Assembly (NCBI GenBank): GCA_015272215.1 | Contig: JACYMD010000101.1 | Span: forward strand, 1 to 64,000 | Direction: 5' to 3' | From: Rivularia sp. T60_A2020_040 | GTDB taxonomy: Bacteria > Cyanobacteriota > Cyanobacteriia > Cyanobacteriales > Nostocaceae | Length of the DNA: 64,000 bases | Shown here: in pieces, positions 51,604-60,453 of the stretch | Position numbering within the stretch: position 1 is the stretch's first letter | Layout of the letters: every line of letters starts with the position of its first letter | Position numbers and translations under genes: made by a program | Notes under the pieces: model-generated | The model's database searches: none | Told to the model about the DNA's origin: nothing | Seen by the model: only the letters and a program-made list of their open reading frames with translations

Positions 51604-54516
51604 TTAAAAATCCGTAGTTCCTAAAACGGTTTCATCTTCAATATCATCTAATTCTAAAGGTGAACTGGGTTCTCCTTCTACGCTTTCAATTTGCCCTATG
51701 GAGGGAATTTGATTAAATGCAATTTCGGTTTGTTCTCCTGTATCTGTATCATATGGTTGTGATTGATAGGATAGCAAACGTTGAAGTTCCTCAAATTTAT
51801 CTAAAGAAAATACGGCACCATTTGCGAGAGCAGTTTCTTTGTGAGCCTCTGCAATCATAGCTTGAAATAAACAAGCGTTGGAAAGATTCACCAAATCGAG
51901 ATTTACTCCTAATAGGTTAGCACCTGTGAGATTAGCACCAGTAAGTTTAGCATTTGTGAGATTTGCGTTTGCTAAATTTGCACCTGTTAAATCCGCACCA
52001 GTTAGGTTTGCATCGGCAAGATTTGCACCTATTAAACAGGCATTTTTTAACTGAACATTTGATAGATTTGTATTACTAAAATTCACTTGGGCTAATATTG
52101 CTTGTGTTAAATCGGCTTTTGATAAATTGAGGAATGTCAAAGATTTTTCACCAATTCGCACTCTTGTAATATCTTGGTGAAAAACTGCCGTTTTCGCAAT
52201 CAGTTTCATCAATGCTTGGGGTTGAAATTCTGTTAATAAAGTTGGATTGCCGCAGGGTGAAAAAGTTTGTTTTGTTTCTCGGTAACAAGCACTCAGCAAT
52301 AAAAATACGTTTATTCCTACTGCTGCATTTATCTGCTCTACATTTACGGGGTTTTGTAGTTGTTTAAAATATGACCAAGCTTGATGTGCTATTCCTTGAT
52401 CTAACCAACGTCCGCGACAGTAAGTGTACCAAAATGATTGTAAACGATTGCATAATAATTCAAAACATAATTTATGCTTTTGTTCTCTTCGTAATCCCTC
52501 AATCACAAGTTCTTCGATTTCTGCGGTAAGAATACCGTAACCAAGTAAATTATAAAGATGTTCAGCAATACTTTGGGGAGTATCTATAGTAAAATTTATT
52601 TCTCCATAATCATTGCAATCGCGTTTTATCAAAACTTTTAATTGACTAATTATTGCTTTAGCACAAAGGTATTCTCCTAACTGAGAGTGAGAAAATTGGA
52701 TATTGGATAATGGTTTAAAATAAAATGCTGATAATTTCCTAAAATCACTTTTATAATTAATCTTTTTCTTCCCAGATAATAAAATTTTCAGCGCTACAGA
52801 TTGTATTTCATCAGATAATTTTTGGGGATGAATAGAATAACCCAATAAGCATTGATTAATACCCTCGTAAATCTTCCATAATACTGTAGCGCTATTTGTA
52901 ATTTGAGGATTGGTTGCTAGTTGTAATATTTCATCGTCAAGTAGTTTATTGCTGTGTAAAACGGCAAGTAAATATAACGTTAAAGGATGACGGACAAATT
53001 CTGCAAGTAAAAAGTGAGAGTTTTGAGAAAACGCTTTATTTGTTTTTAATAATGTAAATAAGTTTTGAGCAACAGTCATCGATTGCACTTTTGATAAATT
53101 GGCAAACCACTGCTTCCATTCATCTTGTCCCCAAGGTTGAATTTTAATTCGCTGTAATTTTGATGCTGCTTTAGTACCGATATCATGTAACATCCAACTT
53201 TGACTGGTTAAAATAATTTTGTGTCTTTTTTCCCGTTGAAACTTAAATAATTGCTGGATAAAAATGGCGTTTACAGAACTATTCTTAAACAATTCATTTA
53301 AACCATCAAGTATGAATAAATATTTATGATGAGCAACTTGGAGCCAATCAGATAAATTGATTGTGTAGTTATTTATTAAAGCAGATTCAATAGTTTCTAA
53401 AAAAGTTTCTCCAACTTCAATATCACTGAGATTAATTAAAATCGGTATCCAATCTGGGTAAAACTTTCGCGCTACCCTTGCGGCAAATATTTGACAGAAA
53501 CTGGTTTTTCCATAACCACTATCTGATTCAATTACAGTAATTGTTTCTAAATCTTCTAACTGAGAAACCACCCACTTCATTAAATCCACTGGCTGATAAT
53601 TTCCCTGTAGAGGAATACCTTTGGGTGGAACATATACATCTTTAAGAGCGAATGATTCTATTAACAGTGGTTCACCGAGTTTTTTAATTAAGCTGGCGCG
53701 ATATTTTTGTTTATTAAAATCAATTTTATCTTCCGAACTCCAATGAATTTCCGTAGTTCTTAATTCCAGAGAATTGCCGATTTTAAAAAACTTTTGTAAT
53801 TGAACTAAAGTTACCGGATTTTCGCTGACAACTACAATTAAATGTCCCAAAAGTTTATGTTCTAAACGTCCAATAATCAATTCCGCTTCTAATTTTGGAA
53901 CGGTATTGGCAACTAACCAAGCTACAGCAATATAATTAATCTGTTGTACAAAAGAAGAATGAGTAACTTTATGTAACGCTTCTTCCGCTTGTACATCGTT
54001 GAGTTTCTCACCACGGAAAATTTTGATAAAAGCTTGCAAATGCTCATCCCGCAAAGCTTTTACCGAACCATTACCAAATAACTTCTCCCCTTGTCCCCTT
54101 GTCTCCCCATCCCCTTGTCTCCTTATCTCCCTATCCTTCGGTAATAAAGTCCTTTCCAACCAAATCCGGGAGAGACTTTCTTCCTCAATTAAAACTTCTT
54201 CCAAAGCTTGTAAATAAGCAACTTGAAAAGCCAACCAAGTAGCTTCATTACGTTTAAAGGGCTTATTTTGTCCCAATACAGTGAGAATACTCTGTGTTAA
54301 CCGAGCAAATACACCAATTTCATTCCAAACAACCCCTAAAGGAAGTTCTAGAACTTCTGCTAAAGTACATATATCAAACGGTAAGGGGCTTCTAACTTCC
54401 ATATCCCGAATCATTCGCAACGCTACACCCGTTATTTGTGGTTGCGAAAACTCTTTTATTTGACTTATTTTTTCGATATAGTTTTCTACTAACCAATGCC
54501 GAATGCTTAAATTCAT
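51604..54516 (-). CDS. NACHT-like NTPase with C-terminal pentapeptide repeats
   Basis: A 970-residue protein. Domains in order: an N-terminal helical region (1-290) of unknown type, a STAND/NACHT-type NTPase with Walker A SDSGYGKTS (331-339) and Walker B YLFILDGLNEL (399-409), a helical region (about 460-790), 18 or so A(N/D)LxX pentapeptides (about 796-886), and an acidic tail. STAND NTPases with a C-terminal sensor often act as signalling or antiphage switches; the pentapeptide beta-helix may be the sensor. Residues about 127-147 (RQGDGETRGQGE and neighbours) are encoded by a low-complexity repeat inserted in frame (54076-54138). Confidence 0.87.
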   Translation of the reverse strand: MNLSIRHWLVENYIEKISQIKEFSQPQITGVALRMIRDMEVRSPLPFDICTLAEVLELPLGVVWNEIGVFARLTQSILTVLGQNKPFKRNEATWLAFQVAYLQALEEVLIEEESLSRIWLERTLLPKDREIRRQGDGETRGQGEKLFGNGSVKALRDEHLQAFIKIFRGEKLNDVQAEEALHKVTHSSFVQQINYIAVAWLVANTVPKLEAELIIGRLEHKLLGHLIVVVSENPVTLVQLQKFFKIGNSLELRTTEIHWSSEDKIDFNKQKYRASLIKKLGEPLLIESFALKDVYVPPKGIPLQGNYQPVDLMKWVVSQLEDLETITVIESDSGYGKTSFCQIFAARVARKFYPDWIPILINLSDIEVGETFLETIESALINNYTINLSDWLQVAHHKYLFILDGLNELFKNSSVNAIFIQQLFKFQREKRHKIILTSQSWMLHDIGTKAASKLQRIKIQPWGQDEWKQWFANLSKVQSMTVAQNLFTLLKTNKAFSQNSHFLLAEFVRHPLTLYLLAVLHSNKLLDDEILQLATNPQITNSATVLWKIYEGINQCLLGYSIHPQKLSDEIQSVALKILLSGKKKINYKSDFRKLSAFYFKPLSNIQFSHSQLGEYLCAKAIISQLKVLIKRDCNDYGEINFTIDTPQSIAEHLYNLLGYGILTAEIEELVIEGLRREQKHKLCFELLCNRLQSFWYTYCRGRWLDQGIAHQAWSYFKQLQNPVNVEQINAAVGINVFLLLSACYRETKQTFSPCGNPTLLTEFQPQALMKLIAKTAVFHQDITRVRIGEKSLTFLNLSKADLTQAILAQVNFSNTNLSNVQLKNACLIGANLADANLTGADLTGANLANANLTNAKLTGANLTGANLLGVNLDLVNLSNACLFQAMIAEAHKETALANGAVFSLDKFEELQRLLSYQSQPYDTDTGEQTEIAFNQIPSIGQIESVEGEPSSPLELDDIEDETVLGTTDF

Positions 54517-54644
54517 TTAAATACTCAGTCGATGTAAAAGTTAGGAGTTGACAGTTGACAGTTGACAGTTGACAGTTATTGTTTATTTCTCCCCATCCCC
54601 TTGTCTCCCTATCTTCCCATCCCCTTGTTATTTGTACAAAAACT

Positions 54645-56414
54645 ATGAGCCATCGCCCTATAAAATTATTGTTAATTGATTCTGATCCGATTTTTAGATT
54701 GGGATTACGTCAAACTCTCGAAGAATTCCCGGAATTGCAAGTTGTAGCAGAAGCCGAAACCTACACCAGTGCATTGCAAATTTTAGCAGAATTGGCACAA
54801 ATTGACCCCAATCAAGTAAATTTGGTAATTTTAGAACCAGATAACAATCGTTCTGCAAATCGTCAAGAAATGGGTTTACAACTAATTAGACAGTTGAAAA
54901 ATCAATACCCAAATTTACCCATTTTACTTTTGTGTCACATTCTCCAACCCGGAATGCTCATAGCTTTAAAAGCTGCGGGAGTAAACGGTTATTGTCCCAA
55001 GGGTACACCCGTTTCGGAATTAATTGTTGCCATGGAACAAGTTTTACAAGGAAATTCTTATTGGGTTAATCAAACCCAAGAATTTGGAGAATGGGAAAGT
55101 GGAAAAATTCAGCGGAACAAAGATAAATATCAAAACTCCCTAATTAATAAATTACGCAATAATTTGCACGGTTCGGGAACTAATTATATCAAAAGTAGCT
55201 TGAAAGAAGTTACCACAGAACTGCAAATTCCCGGATTAACATTACTAAATAAAGCTATTTTAGCAGGAAGACGAAGAGAACTAATTGCAGCACAATGGTT
55301 ACTCAATAATTTATTCGATTCATTACAACCGCAACAGCAACCCGGACAAAATTCCTTTATTGGTGCGACTGAATTACCATTACCCAAACCAGATAGCTCT
55401 ATTGTCGTGCGAAACTCTACAAGCAATCCTTTTGCTCCCCCTTTACTCAGCCCCAGAGCTTTACAAGCAACATTGTTTGCATCTTGTATTAATAAACTTC
55501 AATTCAATTTACAAAATGTCACGGATATTCCTTTAGAAATAGATATTTTACGAGAAGATAAAAAGCGAGAATTACTTTATTTACTCCTCCAAAAATTTGC
55601 TGATTCTCTTGATGAATTACGTAATTCGGAAGTAGAAACTCATCGATTAAATGAAATAAAATACATTTTATTGTCAGATATATGGCAAGCAGCTATCAAA
55701 GATTTTTTTGGCAAATTTACCATAATAAAAACAGCAGGAATAGAATTAGAAATTGTTAATATCTTGTTGGAAGATGCGGTAATAGTACAAACAGGAATTA
55801 TTAATAAAATCCCTTTAATAAGTGAATTATTATCCTATCTAATATTTCAAACAGAATTATATATCGATAATACATCTTATTTACCCGGTAGCGAAGAAGC
55901 CAACGAACACGCTACCATGATATTAGAAAATATGCTGATTCATCTCGCTAACGCTGTAATGCAGCCATTATTAAATAGATTAGCCGATACAGAAATTATC
56001 AAAAAAGATTACTACAACCGTCAATTAATTTCTACCAGAGAAATCGAACGCTTCAGAAATGATTTATCCTGGAAATATCGCTGGCAAAATTATGTTGGAG
56101 AAGCCCAAAAAATATTCGAGAGTCGTTACGAATTATTCGTGTTTGCACCTCGTGGAATTGCCAAACTCTTTGTATATGCACCCCGTAACAACGAATTAAC
56201 AGAACTCGGAGGAATCCCTTTAGTAGTAACATTATTATTAGAATTTCGAGATGCAGCCACACCTCGTTTACAATCCCTATTATCCTTTTTAGGTAACGGT
56301 GTCGTTTTCTTTCTCACCCGAATAGTCGGTAGAGGAGTCGGTTTAATTGTTCGTGGTGTTCTTCAAGGTATTGGTAGTGCTACTTTACCTGATAAGAAGA
56401 ATAATCGCGAGTGA
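54645..56414 (+). CDS. Receiver-like domain plus DUF3685 protein
   Basis: A 589-residue protein. Residues 5-125 form a response-regulator receiver fold (KLLLIDSDPIFRLGLRQTL, acidic pair Asp12/Asp14; GYCPKGTP with the conserved Lys), but the phosphoacceptor Asp position is Glu64 (LVILEPD). The long C-terminal part (about 200-585) agrees with what I recall as DUF3685, conserved in cyanobacteria, ending in a hydrophobic segment (about 545-575). The ATG at 54645 is used; the frame is open 22 codons upstream into a CCCCTTGTCTCCC repeat. It is divergent from the NACHT gene. Confidence 0.78.
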   Translation: MSHRPIKLLLIDSDPIFRLGLRQTLEEFPELQVVAEAETYTSALQILAELAQIDPNQVNLVILEPDNNRSANRQEMGLQLIRQLKNQYPNLPILLLCHILQPGMLIALKAAGVNGYCPKGTPVSELIVAMEQVLQGNSYWVNQTQEFGEWESGKIQRNKDKYQNSLINKLRNNLHGSGTNYIKSSLKEVTTELQIPGLTLLNKAILAGRRRELIAAQWLLNNLFDSLQPQQQPGQNSFIGATELPLPKPDSSIVVRNSTSNPFAPPLLSPRALQATLFASCINKLQFNLQNVTDIPLEIDILREDKKRELLYLLLQKFADSLDELRNSEVETHRLNEIKYILLSDIWQAAIKDFFGKFTIIKTAGIELEIVNILLEDAVIVQTGIINKIPLISELLSYLIFQTELYIDNTSYLPGSEEANEHATMILENMLIHLANAVMQPLLNRLADTEIIKKDYYNRQLISTREIERFRNDLSWKYRWQNYVGEAQKIFESRYELFVFAPRGIAKLFVYAPRNNELTELGGIPLVVTLLLEFRDAATPRLQSLLSFLGNGVVFFLTRIVGRGVGLIVRGVLQGIGSATLPDKKNNRE

Positions 56415-56464
56415 AGGGATAGTGGTTAGTGGATGGTGGTTAAAATCAGTTCGACGACAATCAT

Positions 56465-56528
56465 AGAAGTCGGGTTTTTACCAGCTTCTATCGGTAACAT
56501 CAGAAATGGTGATAAAAACCCGACTTCT
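56465..56528. repeat. AGAAGTCGGGTTTTT element, full copy
   Basis: Perfect 15-base arms at 56465-56479 and 56514-56528 with a 34-base core that differs from the other copies (CCAGCTTCTATCGG). It lies between convergent genes. A CAACTGTC heptad array follows at about 56593-56627. Confidence 0.85.
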
Positions 56529-56621
56529 TACTCAGTGGTTAGTGGTTAGTAGAAAATAACAACCATCAACTATCAACTAACCACTATCAAACAACAACTA
56601 TCAACTGTCAACTGTCAACTA

Positions 56622-58094
56622 TCAACTGTTCCAATTTCTTAAAAAGTGAAAAACACTATCCCAAAAATCTTGCGCTCGCGAATTTTCTAATCTTTGCTTT
56701 TTCCACTCTGATGCTGTTTTTTCGACTATTTCTGAAAAGCTTGAATAAACTGGAGATAGATTAGCTAATTGCTCAATTTTAATTTTTTCACTCATCGACA
56801 AAGCAATTATATTGATTAACTCTCTTGCTTCGGAACCGAATATTGATGCTCCTAAAATTTCACCATTACGATGAACTATTATTTTACAAATACCTGTAGT
56901 TTCATCTGTCAATTGAGCAGAGATTAATATTTTAAAATACTGTCGCAAAACGAAAATTTCATCTTTAACATATCTATTTTTAGCTTGTCTTTCCGTTAAA
57001 CCAACTTGCGTTAACATTGGTTGAGTTAAAATTCCCCAAGGAATAGCTCGATAATTGATTTCATATCTAGGAAATAGCAAAGCATTTTTTATCGCAATTT
57101 TCGCTTCGTAATCAGCAATATTTGGTAAATTAAAACCACCAATCACATCTCCACAAGCGTAAATTCGAGGATTGGTAGTTTGTAACTTTTTATTTACTAG
57201 TAAACTGCGAGAATTATACTTCACTCCCACCGCAGCTAAATTTAATGATTCTATAAAAGGTTTTTCGGCAACAGCTACTAATATTTCATCGGTTTCCATG
57301 GCTGTATTTCCTACTTGTAACCATTTTTTATCTTCAATTAACCGAACTTGAGTTACAGTAGTTTGCGTAAAAACTCGTATTCCATCAACTTCTAACTGTG
57401 CTTGTAGTAACTGAGCAATTTCTGAATCAAGAGGATAAATAATATAAGGACTATTAACTATCAAGGTAACTTTGTAACCCAACCTTGCTAAAACTTGAGC
57501 AATTTCCACACTTTGGGGCGTACCACCAAGAATTACCCAGTTTTTCGGCGGCTGGGAACCACCTAGAACCTGCCAAATATTCGATAAAGTCAAAAACCCC
57601 GTTTGCTGCAATCCATCGATTTGTGGAACCCCTGGAACCGAACCTGTAGCCAGTAAAAAATTACGTGCGGTTAATTTACGGTTATTAACAACAAAATTGA
57701 AACTTGAATTTGAACTTGAATTTGAACTTAAATTTGATGAAGCTTGAAAACAGCCGCTACCGAGAATAACATCAACACCTTGAGCCGCCAAAAAAGCCGG
57801 TGAAAGCTGTTCAAGAACATTCGCAGCAACAGCAGAACCCCACAGCAGTGCTTTTTCCAAAGAAACTTGATATTCTTGTTCCCCATCACCTTGAGTACAA
57901 ACACCAAACCGAGTTAAATCATTAACTTTCCCAACAAACTGACTAACTTCCCCGATACCTTGAAGTTGAATCAAATCATGACGAAACAGCGGTTCAACCA
58001 AAGCAACCTTTGCTCTTCGTTGAACAGCTTTCAAAGCAGCCTCCCGTGCGGTAAGACTACCACCAATAATCACGATATCGTAATCAAAAGACAT
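56622..58094 (-). CDS. FAD/NAD(P)-dependent oxidoreductase lacking the redox disulfide
   Basis: A 490-residue flavoprotein of the pyridine nucleotide-disulfide oxidoreductase class (dihydrolipoyl dehydrogenase/mercuric reductase-like). The FAD-binding N terminus is IVIIGGSLTAREAA, which departs from GxGxxG (Ser and Ala in two Gly positions); NAD(P)-binding is WVILGGTPQSVEIAQVLARLG; NPRIYACGDVIGGFNL is the second FAD motif; a dimerisation domain follows. The CxxxxC redox pair is absent: its region reads LVEPLFRHDLIQLQGIGEVS. Electron transfer to an unknown acceptor is likely. A poly-Asn/Ser insert (SSNLSSNSSSNSSFN) is encoded by a 12-base-type repeat (57696-57740). cobD is upstream, 17 bases away. 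Confidence 0.87.
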   Translation of the reverse strand: MSFDYDIVIIGGSLTAREAALKAVQRRAKVALVEPLFRHDLIQLQGIGEVSQFVGKVNDLTRFGVCTQGDGEQEYQVSLEKALLWGSAVAANVLEQLSPAFLAAQGVDVILGSGCFQASSNLSSNSSSNSSFNFVVNNRKLTARNFLLATGSVPGVPQIDGLQQTGFLTLSNIWQVLGGSQPPKNWVILGGTPQSVEIAQVLARLGYKVTLIVNSPYIIYPLDSEIAQLLQAQLEVDGIRVFTQTTVTQVRLIEDKKWLQVGNTAMETDEILVAVAEKPFIESLNLAAVGVKYNSRSLLVNKKLQTTNPRIYACGDVIGGFNLPNIADYEAKIAIKNALLFPRYEINYRAIPWGILTQPMLTQVGLTERQAKNRYVKDEIFVLRQYFKILISAQLTDETTGICKIIVHRNGEILGASIFGSEARELINIIALSMSEKIKIEQLANLSPVYSSFSEIVEKTASEWKKQRLENSRAQDFWDSVFHFLRNWNS

Positions 58095-58111
58095 TAATAA
58101 TTAGTTGACAG

Positions 58112-59179
58112 TCAACTGTCCAAAATCTCCCTTATTCCTTGTACTAAACGCTGATTCTCCGATTCCAAGCGTACTGCTACCCGAAAATAGCGATCGCCTA
58201 ATTCCGGAAAACTTAAACAGTCGCGGATCAATATTTGATGCTGCTTAAGTAATTTCTGCTGTAACTCGATAACTGAATGCTTTGACTCTACTAATAAGAA
58301 ATTAGCAGCGCCCTCAAGCGGCTGCAAGCCGGGAATATCGGCTAAAGCTGCAAATAAATCATTTTTCGCTTTTGGTAGCCATTCCCAGGTCTGCTGCTGA
58401 AATTCTTTGTCCTCTACCACTGCGATCGCAACAGCTACAGCTAAAGAATTTACCGCCCAAGGATCGCGCCAAGTTTGCCATTTTTGTAAACGCTCTGGAT
58501 GAGCAATGGCATAACCCAAGCGCAATCCGGGAACACTGTAAAATTTGGTCAAGGAACGCAAAATAACTAAATTAGGATATTCCTGCACCACATCAATCAA
58601 GCTTTGTTGCTCTAAAGGATGCAGAAAATCCATAAAAGCTTCATCCACTACCACAAAAGCAAATTCTTTCAGGTAAGGTAATATTTCACCCCGTAGGAAT
58701 AACTTGCCCGTGGGATTGTGGGGATTGTTCAACAATAGTCCTTTGTCTTTTGTCGTATTTAATTTGTCAAGAATCAATGACAAATCCGGTTTAATTAACG
58801 ACATAGGAAACTCCAACACTTCAGCATTGAATGCTCTCAAAGCTCGATAGTAGTCGCCAAAGGCTGGAGTTACGAGGACTGTCGCGGCAACTTCTGCTAA
58901 CTCTCGACCTGCCCAAGTAAGTAATTCTGCTGAACCGTTACCGGGCAAAATCAACTCAGGAGGCAAGTTGTGAAAGCGACCCAGAACTTGTTTTAGTTCG
59001 CTGTAGTCTGGGTCAGGATAGTGCCTGATATTACCCAATTGTGACTTGATAGCCGAAGCAGTACTATCGGTAGGTCCCAAAGGGTTAATGCTGGCAGAAA
59101 AATCCCAAATAGCATCACGGGGACAACCAGCTACCGCTGCTGCCCAAGCTAGATTTCCCCCGTGTTTCGGTTGCCGCAT
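58112..59179 (-). CDS. cobD: Threonine-phosphate decarboxylase
   Basis: A 355-residue PLP enzyme of the aminotransferase fold that decarboxylates L-threonine O-3-phosphate to aminopropanol phosphate for the nucleotide loop of cobalamin. Family motifs: HGGNLAWAA, FSASINPLGP at the N terminus, LLLNNPHNPTGKL, VVVDEAFMDF, and the Schiff-base Lys in RSLTKFYSVPGLRLGY. It resembles HisC, but the HGG and INP motifs place it with CobD. The ATG at 59179 is used rather than a TTG one codon upstream. It lies 17 bases upstream of the flavoprotein gene. Confidence 0.92.
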   Translation of the reverse strand: MRQPKHGGNLAWAAAVAGCPRDAIWDFSASINPLGPTDSTASAIKSQLGNIRHYPDPDYSELKQVLGRFHNLPPELILPGNGSAELLTWAGRELAEVAATVLVTPAFGDYYRALRAFNAEVLEFPMSLIKPDLSLILDKLNTTKDKGLLLNNPHNPTGKLFLRGEILPYLKEFAFVVVDEAFMDFLHPLEQQSLIDVVQEYPNLVILRSLTKFYSVPGLRLGYAIAHPERLQKWQTWRDPWAVNSLAVAVAIAVVEDKEFQQQTWEWLPKAKNDLFAALADIPGLQPLEGAANFLLVESKHSVIELQQKLLKQHQILIRDCLSFPELGDRYFRVAVRLESENQRLVQGIREILDS

Positions 59180-59208
59180 CAAAAAAAGGTTTAGTAACTC
59201 AAGAAAGT

Positions 59209-59493
59209 TTACTCTTTTGGGGGAGCAACTCTTTCTCTAAAGAGTTTACCAGCAGAGAAAGCAGGAACCTTCGTTGCTGGAATTTCCATTTTCTCATTAG
59301 TTTTGGGGTTGCGTCCTTCCCGTGCTTTACGCTCGCGAGATTCAAAAGAACCGAATCCTACTAGCGTGACTTTATCGCCCGAAGAAACGGCTTCAACGAT
59401 AGTCTCTAAAGCAGCGCTTAAAACTGCGTCGGCTTGCTTTTTGGTGACGCTAGCCTTTTCAGATACAGCATCAACTAATTCACCTTTATTCAT
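59209..59493 (-). CDS. hup: HU family DNA-binding protein
   Basis: A 94-residue histone-like nucleoid protein, one of the few HU genes of a cyanobacterium. Typical sequence: MNKGELVDAVSEKASVTKK (N-terminal dimer helices), the GFGSFESRERKAREGRNP arm with the DNA-intercalating Pro loop and KVPAFSAGKLFRERV. It bends and compacts DNA. It stands 30 bases upstream of cobD on the same strand and is preceded by a long non-coding region; a strong own promoter is expected there. Confidence 0.97.
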   Translation of the reverse strand: MNKGELVDAVSEKASVTKKQADAVLSAALETIVEAVSSGDKVTLVGFGSFESRERKAREGRNPKTNEKMEIPATKVPAFSAGKLFRERVAPPKE

Positions 59494-60453
59494 GTCAAAC
59501 TCCGTGTCGGTTTACTGTGCGTTTGGGTGCAGACACCCCTGATGTATCCTTGCTTGCATCCTTGGAAAGGAGATTGTTAAAAGTCCTGCTTTTTGAGTAT
59601 TTATGCTTAAAACCGCCGTAACTCCCATCAGCTAGACTTTTCAATGAATCATTCTAAGGTGTTGTAGCCCTAAGTGGATACATAAAACGATTATTTTATA
59701 TAGTTTTCAGGATTTTTCATATCCAAAGCGGAATTTTTGTACTCAAAATATTCTGCTCAAAGCTACAAATGTTCAGTTGGGATGCTTTGTTTAAGGGGTA
59801 ACAGCCGAAAAAACCATGGCTAGCAATAGGGGGAGTAAAGCTGGTGGGATAAACAGCCAAAAACAACGTTATAGAGGCAATACAGAGAATAAATGTTTTT
59901 CAAAGAAGCTAATTATAATGATTTTTTTGTTTACACATATTTTTCATCTTTTCTGTTAATTCCCCATCAATTAAGATTTAAAATTTTTTATCTAATTAAT
60001 TACAAAAGTAAAGCTTTAGTTATAACTTTTGTAAAGTTATGTGTTGTATGAGTTACTTTTATATTTTGCGATCGCTTCCCTTGTACTACGTGAACGCGAT
60101 TGGGTAGCGAAATTTATTTTTAATAGTATTTTTCGTCATGTAGAGACTTCCGCACTGCTACGTCTCCATATCTTGGGGAATAACGCAAAAGCCCCGTACA
60201 TCAAAAATTTTGTATAAACTTGTATAAAAAAGATTAATCAAATCAACAGAAGTCGGGTTTTTCTAAAAAATCCGACGAATCACCTCACGAATAAACCCAC
60301 AATTATGATTCGTCGGGTTTCTAAGCTAAATATCTCTAAAGGACTGGCAAAATCACAAATATTCAATTTAGATGACACTGGCTTGTCCGCAAACGGATGG
60401 AGACGTAGCACTGCTACGTCTCTACATGGATTTGGGATTTTTAACAAATTAAT
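59494..60453. other. Long intergenic region hup / pilQ
   Basis: 960 bases without a supported gene, the longest in the window. It holds a HIP1 site GCGATCGC (60069-60076), two GTAGAGAC / GTCTCTAC-type palindromes (about 60139-60170 and 60397-60425), and degenerate copies of the AGTCGGGTTT element (60248-60262 and 60312-60330). No tRNA or typical RNA gene is visible. The hup leader (59494-59700) contains an AACCGCC... purine/pyrimidine-mixed stretch but no motif that I can name. Confidence 0.5.
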
